A model generated the notes under the pieces. It did no database searches. It saw nothing but the letters and a program-made list of their open reading frames with translations, and was not told the origin of the DNA. Positions 1 to 5,326 of a DNA stretch of 5,342 nucleotides are shown here, in pieces. The DNA is from Acidimicrobiaceae bacterium. Lineage in GTDB: Bacteria > Actinomycetota > Acidimicrobiia > Acidimicrobiales > Acidimicrobiaceae. The stretch spans positions 1 to 5,342 of the forward strand of contig JABEUP010000267.1 in assembly GCA_013044365.1 (NCBI GenBank), read 5' to 3'. Within the stretch, counting starts at the first letter, position 1. Each line of letters starts with the position of its first letter. Both the position numbers and the translations under genes were made by a program.

Positions 1-219
1 GGATTCACCGCTCAAGTACACTTCATGCGCCCATCGACACCCATTTGAGTTTGCTGGGGATGGCCGGGATTCACCGCTCAAGTACACTCTTGAGTGTGCT
101 GCATGATCGGGTAGCTGGCTGGGGATGGCCGGGATTCACCGCTCAAGTACACTCGGATTGCTTTTTCGCCCTTCTTGACGTTGGCTGGGGATGGCCGGGA
201 TTCACCGCTCAAGTACACT
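1..219 (+). CRISPR. CRISPR array, trailer end (type II-C), continues off the left edge
   Basis: Three full 36-base repeats lie at 53-88, 118-153 and 184-219. Each begins GCTGGGGATGG and ends CTCAAGTACACT. The last 22 bases of a further repeat occupy 1-22, so the array continues beyond the window. All visible copies are identical. Spacers are 23-52 (30 bases), 89-117 (29) and 154-183 (30), and are unrelated to each other. I assign the crRNA to the plus strand because the anti-repeat at 4896-4932 pairs with this strand through ten Watson-Crick and five G:U pairs over repeat bases 1-16; the opposite orientation would turn the G:U pairs into C:A mismatches. The leader should then be left of the window, and 184-219 is the oldest, leader-distal repeat. 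Transcription runs towards the 3' end of cas2. Confidence 0.97.
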
Positions 220-220
220 A

Positions 221-262
221 GGCCGCGTCGAACTTGCTGAAAAATAGCAGGTTGGCGCGGCC
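221..262 (+). terminator. strong hairpin between the array and cas2, possible end point of pre-crRNA
   Basis: GGCCGCG (221-227) pairs perfectly with CGCGGCC (256-262). Inside it, AACTTGCT (231-238) pairs with AGCAGGTT (246-253) with one G:U pair, around a 7-base loop GAAAAAT. That gives 15 pairs with a small internal loop. It begins two bases after the last repeat and ends eight bases before the cas2 stop codon. No run of T follows it on either strand, so it is not a standard intrinsic terminator. A role in stopping or stabilising the converging array and cas transcripts is inference from position. Confidence 0.45.
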
Positions 263-269
263 ATTACCT

Positions 270-608
270 TCAAAAAAGCAGTATCTGTTCAGGCGCTTCT
301 TCGGGTTCTCTCGGTTTTTTTCCATAAAAGACTTCCATTTTTCCAAACTGATGATCGGTTACGGCCATCAGGCGAACTTGCCCGAGCGGCGGGATAGCAG
401 ATCGGATTGTCCTTCGATGCGCCTCTGCAGCTTCTTCACTCGGAATATAACGCGCATAGATAGAAAACTGAAGCATCATGAATCCGTCTTTGAGCAGAGC
501 TTTGCGAAAGCGCACGTAATCACGCTTATTATCCGATGTCTCCACCGGCAAATCGAACATGGCCATGAGCCACACAGAACGATACGCAGAGAGGAGCAGT
601 CCTTTCAT
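270..608 (-). CDS. cas2: CRISPR-associated endoribonuclease-fold protein Cas2
   Basis: The protein has 112 residues, a normal length for type II Cas2. Cas2 forms the central dimer of the Cas1-Cas2 integration complex, which inserts spacers at the leader end of the array. The first beta strand of the ferredoxin-like fold reads SVWLMAMFDLPVET at about residues 11-24, with the conserved Asp at 19. The family pattern of a dimer-forming, Arg-rich middle follows (DYVRFRKALLKDGF, about 30-43, then the beta strand MMLQFSIYARYI). The start ATG lies nine bases after the cas1 stop codon, and I see no good Shine-Dalgarno in the AT-rich gap, so translation probably depends on cas1 (coupling). Internal ATGs at residues 15 and 17 would cut into the first strand and are unlikely. 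The gene ends in a T-rich stretch (codons for LLF). Its 3' end faces the array transcript. Confidence 0.95.
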   Translation of the reverse strand: MKGLLLSAYRSVWLMAMFDLPVETSDNKRDYVRFRKALLKDGFMMLQFSIYARYIPSEEAAEAHRRTIRSAIPPLGQVRLMAVTDHQFGKMEVFYGKKPREPEEAPEQILLF

Positions 609-617
609 AAAATTGTA

Positions 618-1598
618 TTATCCAATAGCCCGCTCAGGGATCTTCGCATTGACACTACGCACTTCTCGCTTCAAAGGTAGCATCTCCGCGCAGGGTTCGA
701 GCAAGGAAGGTATCTCGATTTCACGCGCTTCTCCAGTAATGCACTGCGCCAGTGAGTTTGCTGTCCGCAGCACTATGTCAAAAAGGGAACGTTGCTCCCG
801 CTCGCAAAGATAGCGTGCTGTGGTCGCACTAATAATCCAGTTCTTTGTAGTGGGATCGAGTGGCGCAGTAGGGTCGTGGTCGCCAATCCATTGCACTACA
901 CGACGATCAATGAGTGGGCGAAACGGTTCCATCACATCTGCGGCGAGGCAGAAAGCGTCATAACGGTTCTTGTGCCGTAGGCCGATGGAGGGGTGCAGGC
1001 CAACAGCACAAAGTCCGCGTGCTACTGCTGCCCGCAGCACCGTATATCCATAGTCCAGATGACGATTCTGGTTTGGCTCTTCCGATCCACGGCGAAATTT
1101 TTGATTCCCGAAAACTAACGGCCAATATCGCCGTGCTGCCTGTGCTTCCAGATTTCCGACATCGTCAGATCGGACGCGGGCAGACATGGCGATCAGCCCG
1201 GCATCACTGCCATAGAGTTCCTTCAATAATTCTCCCTGAGCACGAATCTTTGCCCTCACAATCTGTTGCCAGAAGCGTTTCCGATTTGGCAGCGAGAGTT
1301 GCATTTGTTTGGCAAAACGTTCTGTTTGCAGAAAATGTGCTTGTACAGGTAATTGCATGGAGGCTGGCAGGAATTTTCCGTCAATCGTCACGACCGATCC
1401 ACCAGCCTCTGCAATGCGCGAGAGTACGGCCTGCGAAAGCGTTATTTGCGGATGTGCGAGTAACAAGACAGCAATTTCGCTGACCGGGGTAGTAAAGGGA
1501 AGAGAAAGTTGTTCCTGCTGTGTTCGTTCAATGACAAGTTGAGCATCGCGGATGCTCAACCGTGCAGGATTGGCGATTTCAATTATGCGATCAATCAT
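618..1598 (-). CDS. cas1: CRISPR-associated integrase Cas1 (type II)
   Basis: The protein has 326 residues, slightly above the usual 290-310 of type II Cas1. It is the metal-dependent integrase that joins protospacer ends to the first repeat, as a complex with Cas2. The N-terminal beta domain covers about residues 1-85. The helical catalytic domain carries the expected Glu-His-Glu/Asp set: E151 in GNLEAQAARRYW, H209 in GLRHKNRYDAF, and E224 in AADVMEPFRPLID (with D221). The 15-residue gap from H209 to E224 is the same as that between the catalytic His and acidic residue I recall for Streptococcus pyogenes Cas1. The start ATG overlaps the end of cas9 by eight bases in another frame. A GGAAGGG stretch lies 12 bases upstream, rather far for a Shine-Dalgarno, so translational coupling to cas9 is likely. 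The gene appears intact. It is the second gene of a cas9-cas1-cas2 operon. Confidence 0.97.
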   Translation of the reverse strand: MIDRIIEIANPARLSIRDAQLVIERTQQEQLSLPFTTPVSEIAVLLLAHPQITLSQAVLSRIAEAGGSVVTIDGKFLPASMQLPVQAHFLQTERFAKQMQLSLPNRKRFWQQIVRAKIRAQGELLKELYGSDAGLIAMSARVRSDDVGNLEAQAARRYWPLVFGNQKFRRGSEEPNQNRHLDYGYTVLRAAVARGLCAVGLHPSIGLRHKNRYDAFCLAADVMEPFRPLIDRRVVQWIGDHDPTAPLDPTTKNWIISATTARYLCEREQRSLFDIVLRTANSLAQCITGEAREIEIPSLLEPCAEMLPLKREVRSVNAKIPERAIG

Positions 1599-4500
1599 TG
1601 GCCGGATGCACCCTTCCCAAAGTGTCGATGTTGACTTTGCGACAGCTCAATTTACGCAAGGCATCAGCAGACGGTCGCCAACGATCACCCGTGGTAACAA
1701 TTTCCTTCACCATCCTGGCATCTCGAATAGATAAGAGAAAAAATGCGCCGTTTGACTCGATGCTGCGCAATCTATAAAGCAGCGGTACTCCTTCTTCAAG
1801 AATTTCTACGATATCTCCATTCATCAATGAAAACTTAAACTGGTACTCGGAAAACTCAGGGTAGGCCCGTTGTATGACGGTCATTTTCTTTCGTTTACGC
1901 TCCATTGCTTCGTAGAGTGAAACGGGAATACTATCCCAGCGAACTTCCTTGCCGTGTCCATCCAGTTTGGCAAAAATGGCAGCGTGATGGTTATTGGCGA
2001 GAGCTACTTGGCGTTCTCTTGGGCCAGATGCAATTGGCGTTGGAGTCATAACTTTGCGAATCCGAACGCGCTTGATTGGAATGACCTTCCCATCACTGGA
2101 GGGTAAAGAGGGCCAGTTCTGAGCAGACTCACACTGCGTCAAGTCACCATTGAGTTCCGCTGCTTTTTGTCGCACAGCAGATTGAACAGCCGAATCTACA
2201 ATCTTTTCAATGTCACTTGCAGATAGTCCTGTAACAGGCTTGCGCACATTCACTGTTGATTTTCCATTGTGCTTATATGGGCGACCATAATTCGTTTCGT
2301 CATGCAATGCGCCACTCATTTTGTGCTCTGGTCGGTGCGAAACAATCAGATGTTCAATGTGTGGACGGATGGATTCAATGAAGTTGGGCCAGGGGGAGGG
2401 AATGCTACGAAAAGCTCGGCTATCCTGTTCCAATCTTCTATCAAGTGAGGCCGAACGCGCCATTGCCTGAATGGCACGTTGACGAGTCAACGCGATAGCG
2501 ATGGCATCGATTGCGTGGTGTCTGTGGTCTGTGCGTGGCTTACCTTTGCTCTGACCATTATTAGATGGAATAGCTTCACGTAGGATTGCTTCGAGTCCCC
2601 ACATTCTGCGTAATGTGGCGGTGACTGCACCACTGGAAGCATAAATTGCCTGCCGAGTTCCAATAGGGGTAGCTTCGTCACGGCCACCATAGAGAGATTC
2701 AAGCAAACGACATGCAAGCACGCTGGCGTAACGGGTGTCATTCATCTGGCGCGTCGTGAATTCTTCCAATTCATCTTCACTCCGCAGCATGAATCGCTTG
2801 AGTTTTCCTGGATTCCCCTGCTTCCATGCTTTGATGCGAACCTGCATCTCTTCCCAGCGGGCAGTGTCCTTGCTATAGGCTTCAAACGGTGTTTTGTTGC
2901 GTTTGATATTTCGGTTTTCCTCATGCCAGCAAAGAGTTTTATTCTGAAAAGAATCATCGGGGTAACGACTGAGAGGAATGATGTGTTCCACATCAAATTG
3001 AGGGTGCTCTCCGAAGAGATTACTTAGAAAAATGGATCGTCCAGTATAGGGGCATATACCTCCACATTCTTCATACAGCAGCGCTTTCTCTATATCCGCA
3101 CGCGATGGGTTCTGAATGCCACACTCTCGTAGTAAATTAGCCTTTGTTTTCTCTCGCTCTTTTTGTCGTGTGCGATTTTGTTTCGTTGCGGATTCACGCT
3201 CTTTCCTTGGCTTCTTCAATTCGCGTGCAAGTTCAACTCGAATTTCATACGGCTTCCCGTACTCACGGACAATTGAGTTCACAACCTTCCGCAATTCAGT
3301 AAGTCCCCGTTCTACAGCAGGATTACGAATCGACCCCAGGCGTAGTTTGGTGAGTAGATTCTCCACTTCTTCAGAGTTGTTGATCTTTCGGTGAACATGC
3401 AAAGGTGGCAATTTATCCAACGCCACGCCTCCGCTGAAGCGGTTGCCATATATCTTTGTTTCTGATTCCTTGAAAGACATGCCGTCAAACATGAGAGGGA
3501 GCAGTCGACTGATTGCTCTGCGCGAGAGTGCGCAGTGCCCATCTTCCGGTTTGGAGTCTGCCCACTTCTGTGCGGCAATTTCGTCAAGCCCCCAATGTTC
3601 TATGCCCCGGCGCACCAATGAGTCTTCGGACTCGCTGGTGCGCCAGTCTTCTACAACTTGCTTTTGTTCCTCGTCGGAAAAAGCATTCCATTGCTCACCA
3701 AAAACAGAGATCATTGTTTTGTTTGTGCGGTTGCCGCGAAGTCTCTTTTCGTCGCCGCGTTCCAGATTGAACTCGGACTTCTTGTCCAGTTTTAGTTGAG
3801 TCCGCAGTTTGGCGAAGGTCTGATCGCCTTCGCTGTCCAGAACGTCAAAGACGAGCTTGCGTTCTTCCGGGGTGAGTGGCTGAGCGTCAGGGTTGCCAGG
3901 GTAAATTATTTTGAGATCATTTACTTTTTGCAGAATACGAAACCGCTGTGCTTCCAATGTGGCCCAGGCAGCTCGGCGATGATTGTTCCCCTCAAGTTCA
4001 CATTTCCCGATGAGATGCGACTGTGCGGCAATTGGCCTCTGATAGAAGAGCCAATGCGATATCTCGCGCCTCAAGTTTTGATTCAGAAGTTCAGGATAAT
4101 AGTTGGCCTGGTTCTTCCATATCTCAGAAAATTCATCCTCGTACATCTTGCGGGCCGTCCATCGTCTGCGAACGTTTTGCCCAACTTGGTGAGGATCGAG
4201 TCCGGCGAAGTATTCTCCGAGGGTTCGAGCATCTACGGTCTTCATCTTTTTTTCAAGTTCAGCAATACCTGTCTTGACCGCACCTAATTCCTTGTCTGAC
4301 TCCTTGCGTCCCTCTTTGCGATTGGACTTAAACCCACGGCGCTGACTGAAGTGATATATAGTGCGGCCAAGTTCATAAGGTTCTAATTTGTGGTCGAGCG
4401 CGATTTTGCGAAGCTGATAGAGCGGCAGTTGCGCGAAGTCGAATGCAGGAGATGAGGTGCGCCACTTCTGATATATCTGCTGGTCGAACGCCGTAAGTAC

Positions 4501-4848
4501 GGCATCGCGATCTTCAGATGGCGTAAGTGGTTTCGAGGATTCGGCATGTGGCAATAGGCCATGTTGCTGTAAAAGCTGGAAAAGCTTGCCTTGTCGGTAT
4601 GCGCGTCTACGCAGTTGACGACGTTGCAGCCGGGCCGTGCGGCGCTCGACAGCTTTGGATTTGTCCTTGCCCTCCTGAATCTCCAGGGCTGTTCCATCTA
4701 CACCCGGTTCAAAGATACGCACGCCAGTGCAGATCACGGAGGTGGGGTTATTGGTCTCATTTAGCGCGACGAGCGCCCACCCGAGAGATGCCGAGCCGAG
4801 ATCGAGGCCCAGGACATACTTCGGTGATTCTTCCGCAGCAGAAAACAT
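1591..4848 (-). CDS. cas9: RNA-guided DNA endonuclease Cas9, subtype II-C
   Basis: The protein has 1085 residues counted from the ATG at 4848. It cuts double-stranded DNA matching the crRNA spacer, guided by the crRNA:tracrRNA duplex. RuvC-I is YVLGLDLGSASLGWA with D16. The Arg-rich bridge helix (about 65-90) follows, then a helical recognition lobe (to about 500) containing FSQRRGFKSNRK (about 167-178). RuvC-II is IRVELAREL with E539. HNH lies at about 590-680 around FDVEHIIPLSR, with H622 as the general base and N645 as a metal ligand. RuvC-III is HHAIDAIAIAL with H778 and D781. The C-terminal WED/PAM-interacting part (about 860-1085) includes NNHH near 952-955. All nuclease residues are present, so it should be active; the HNH Asp is replaced by Glu (E621). 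An upstream TTG at 4851 is also in frame, but AAGGTGG (4855-4861) is spaced six bases from the ATG, which favours the ATG. No csn2 follows. Confidence 0.97.
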   Translation of the reverse strand: MFSAAEESPKYVLGLDLGSASLGWALVALNETNNPTSVICTGVRIFEPGVDGTALEIQEGKDKSKAVERRTARLQRRQLRRRAYRQGKLFQLLQQHGLLPHAESSKPLTPSEDRDAVLTAFDQQIYQKWRTSSPAFDFAQLPLYQLRKIALDHKLEPYELGRTIYHFSQRRGFKSNRKEGRKESDKELGAVKTGIAELEKKMKTVDARTLGEYFAGLDPHQVGQNVRRRWTARKMYEDEFSEIWKNQANYYPELLNQNLRREISHWLFYQRPIAAQSHLIGKCELEGNNHRRAAWATLEAQRFRILQKVNDLKIIYPGNPDAQPLTPEERKLVFDVLDSEGDQTFAKLRTQLKLDKKSEFNLERGDEKRLRGNRTNKTMISVFGEQWNAFSDEEQKQVVEDWRTSESEDSLVRRGIEHWGLDEIAAQKWADSKPEDGHCALSRRAISRLLPLMFDGMSFKESETKIYGNRFSGGVALDKLPPLHVHRKINNSEEVENLLTKLRLGSIRNPAVERGLTELRKVVNSIVREYGKPYEIRVELARELKKPRKERESATKQNRTRQKEREKTKANLLRECGIQNPSRADIEKALLYEECGGICPYTGRSIFLSNLFGEHPQFDVEHIIPLSRYPDDSFQNKTLCWHEENRNIKRNKTPFEAYSKDTARWEEMQVRIKAWKQGNPGKLKRFMLRSEDELEEFTTRQMNDTRYASVLACRLLESLYGGRDEATPIGTRQAIYASSGAVTATLRRMWGLEAILREAIPSNNGQSKGKPRTDHRHHAIDAIAIALTRQRAIQAMARSASLDRRLEQDSRAFRSIPSPWPNFIESIRPHIEHLIVSHRPEHKMSGALHDETNYGRPYKHNGKSTVNVRKPVTGLSASDIEKIVDSAVQSAVRQKAAELNGDLTQCESAQNWPSLPSSDGKVIPIKRVRIRKVMTPTPIASGPRERQVALANNHHAAIFAKLDGHGKEVRWDSIPVSLYEAMERKRKKMTVIQRAYPEFSEYQFKFSLMNGDIVEILEEGVPLLYRLRSIESNGAFFLLSIRDARMVKEIVTTGDRWRPSADALRKLSCRKVNIDTLGRVHPAND

Positions 4849-4854
4849 CAAGCA

Positions 4855-4861
4855 CCACCTT
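4855..4861 (-). promoter_or_regulatory. Shine-Dalgarno of cas9, decides the start codon
   Basis: On the minus strand the site reads AAGGTGG. It lies six bases before the ATG at 4848-4846 but only three before the alternative TTG at 4851-4849, so the ATG is the better start. On the other strand the same bases overlap the -35 box proposed for the tracrRNA. Confidence 0.7.
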
Positions 4862-4887
4862 GACGCAAAATCTTACATAGGTGTAAA
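4860..4887 (+). promoter_or_regulatory. putative tracrRNA promoter
   Basis: TTGACG (4860-4865) matches the sigma-70 -35 box in five of six positions. TGTAAA (4882-4887), 16 bases further on, is a weak -10 (four of six); TAAAAG at 4884-4889 is an alternative at 18 bases. Transcription would begin at about 4894-4895, immediately ahead of the anti-repeat at 4896, as expected for a primary tracrRNA transcript. Confidence 0.5.
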
Positions 4888-4896
4888 AGTATAGCA
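4888..4896 (-). promoter_or_regulatory. putative extended -10 promoter of the cas9-cas1-cas2 operon
   Basis: On the minus strand the bases read TGC followed directly by TATACT, an extended -10 element with five of six matches to TATAAT. Transcription would begin near 4881 and leave a 5' leader of about 33 bases before the cas9 ATG. No -35 box is seen at the right distance (CAATCG at 4911-4916), which is tolerable for an extended -10 promoter. The element sits beside the tracrRNA -10 box and touches the first base of the anti-repeat, so the two divergent promoters are likely to interfere. Confidence 0.5.
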
Positions 4897-5001
4897 GTGT
4901 ACTTGAGCGGCGATTGCCCGACTATTCTTAGTAAGCTTTCGTCGTAAGGCTCCGCTCATTGAGCGACCTTTGAACGCCCCGGAGACGGGGCGTTCTTGTT
5001 T
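4896..5001 (+). ncRNA. tracrRNA of the type II-C system
   Basis: This RNA pairs with each crRNA repeat and is the scaffold bound by Cas9. The anti-repeat is 4896-4932: bases 4896-4910 are perfectly complementary to the last 15 bases of the repeat, 4911-4916 form an imperfect bulge, and 4917-4932 pair with repeat bases 1-16 (ten Watson-Crick, five G:U, one mismatch). A nexus-like hairpin follows, AGCTTT (4934-4939) with AAGGCT (4946-4951), then a hairpin CGCTC (4953-4957) with GAGCG (4961-4965), then the terminator stem at 4972-4995. The linker right after the anti-repeat (AGTAAGC) resembles that of other II-C tracrRNAs as I remember them. Length is about 106 bases. The gene diverges from cas9. 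The exact 5' end is inferred from the promoter position. Confidence 0.92.
4972..5001 (+). terminator. intrinsic terminator of the tracrRNA
   Basis: GAACGCCCC (4972-4980) pairs perfectly with GGGGCGTTC (4987-4995) around a six-base loop, GGAGAC. The T-rich tail TTGTTTATAT follows from 4996. The nine-pair GC-rich stem is also the last hairpin of the tracrRNA. Confidence 0.88.
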
Positions 5002-5012
5002 ATATCGCAAAA

Positions 5013-5028
5013 GTCACTCGAAAGTGAC
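5013..5028. repeat. perfect short inverted repeat after the tracrRNA terminator
   Basis: GTCACT (5013-5018) and AGTGAC (5023-5028) are exact inverted copies around CGAA. As RNA this is a six-pair hairpin with a four-base loop; as DNA it could be an operator. No T run follows on the plus strand and no gene start is near, so its role is open. It could be a backup to the tracrRNA terminator or belong to the DNA on the right. Confidence 0.4.
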
Positions 5029-5242
5029 AAATCCACCTACCTAAGCAAACCCCTCGGTAGCGCTTCGCGCGCCTTTTATCCACTTCGTGCCGCTATGGTG
5101 GACGGCCCAGCACATAAAGCCGCGCTGAGCGGGCCTGCCTGAGTCTGTTCGGGCCAGCGCCGTCTGCGCGCCAAACGATGATGCGCGTTTGGCACTTGCC
5201 GCGCTCTGCCTCCAGCCTCCCACCTCCGCTGCCCTCGTTCTG
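5029..5242. other. GC-rich stretch without a convincing gene
   Basis: I find no supported coding region here. Open frames exist on both strands (for example 5041-5340 minus), but they have no ribosome binding site, no recognisable motif, and the biased composition expected from GC-rich DNA being open by chance. A 15-codon frame at 5095-5142 (plus) also lacks a ribosome binding site. Hand counting gives 82 G or C out of 120 bases at 5101-5220, against 27 of 60 in a sample of cas9 (3001-3060). The plus strand is pyrimidine-rich from about 5197 to 5240. The stretch is probably the untranslated leader and promoter region of the gene starting at 5327, though I see no clear -35/-10 pair. Confidence 0.5.
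5170..5193. repeat. inverted repeat, 8-base arms
   Basis: GCCAAACG (5170-5177) and CGTTTGGC (5186-5193) are exact inverted copies separated by eight bases (ATGATGCG). It may be a protein-binding site or an RNA hairpin in the leader of the gene at 5327. Nothing in the sequence decides between these. Confidence 0.45.
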
Positions 5243-5317
5243 CCTTGGTGCCCGTTCGTCCGGGTTTGTCCGCTGCGCTTGGTGAAGGACAAACCACTCC
5301 CGAACGGGACACCAAGG
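5243..5317 (+). promoter_or_regulatory. long imperfect hairpin in the leader of the downstream gene, covering its ribosome binding site
   Basis: Three pairs of arms nest in order. CCTTGGTG (5243-5250) pairs with CACCAAGG (5310-5317), CCCGTTCG (5251-5258) with CGAACGGG (5301-5308), and GGTTTGTCC (5263-5271) with GGACAAACC (5287-5295). All 25 pairs are Watson-Crick; interruptions are a single bulged A at 5309 and an internal loop of four against five bases. The terminal loop is 15 bases (5272-5286). The 3' arm includes AAGG of the Shine-Dalgarno at 5314-5319. In a plus-strand transcript the folded form would hide the ribosome binding site, so a translational switch or a protein-binding leader is plausible. 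A DNA-level role (operator or origin-like palindrome) cannot be excluded. Confidence 0.65.
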
Positions 5318-5319
5318 AG
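5314..5319 (+). promoter_or_regulatory. Shine-Dalgarno of the partial gene at the right edge
   Basis: AAGGAG lies seven bases before the ATG at 5327, a near-ideal match and spacing. Its first four bases fall in the right arm of the long hairpin. Confidence 0.75.
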
Positions 5320-5326
5320 AAAAACA

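Noticed and set aside
83..99. Small inverted repeat across the junction of a repeat and spacer 2 (ACACT and AGTGT)
   Set aside because: It is formed partly by the spacer and absent at the other junctions, so it is coincidental.
234..680. 148-codon plus-strand open frame opposite cas2 and the cas1 end
   Set aside because: It lies entirely opposite cas genes with clear motifs, shows no known domain, and reads as low-sense Arg/Ser/His-rich protein. It is a shadow frame.
914..1483. 189-codon plus-strand open frame within cas1
   Set aside because: It is antisense to intact cas1, with no ribosome binding site or recognisable motif.
3796..4287. 163-codon plus-strand open frame within cas9
   Set aside because: It is antisense to the Cas9 recognition lobe, whose reading frame is unbroken; no independent support.
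4849..4851. TTG as the start codon of cas9
   Set aside because: The Shine-Dalgarno would be only three bases away, while the adjacent ATG has the normal six-base spacing.
4896..4932. A stray or isolated CRISPR repeat upstream of cas9
   Set aside because: Only the last 15 bases are identical to the repeat complement. The rest differs by wobble-compatible changes, and hairpins and a terminator follow, which is a tracrRNA anti-repeat and not an array unit.
5095..5142. 15-codon plus-strand frame with ATG, as a possible leader peptide
   Set aside because: There is no Shine-Dalgarno upstream and no attenuation-type codon run; kept only as a remark in the stretch description.
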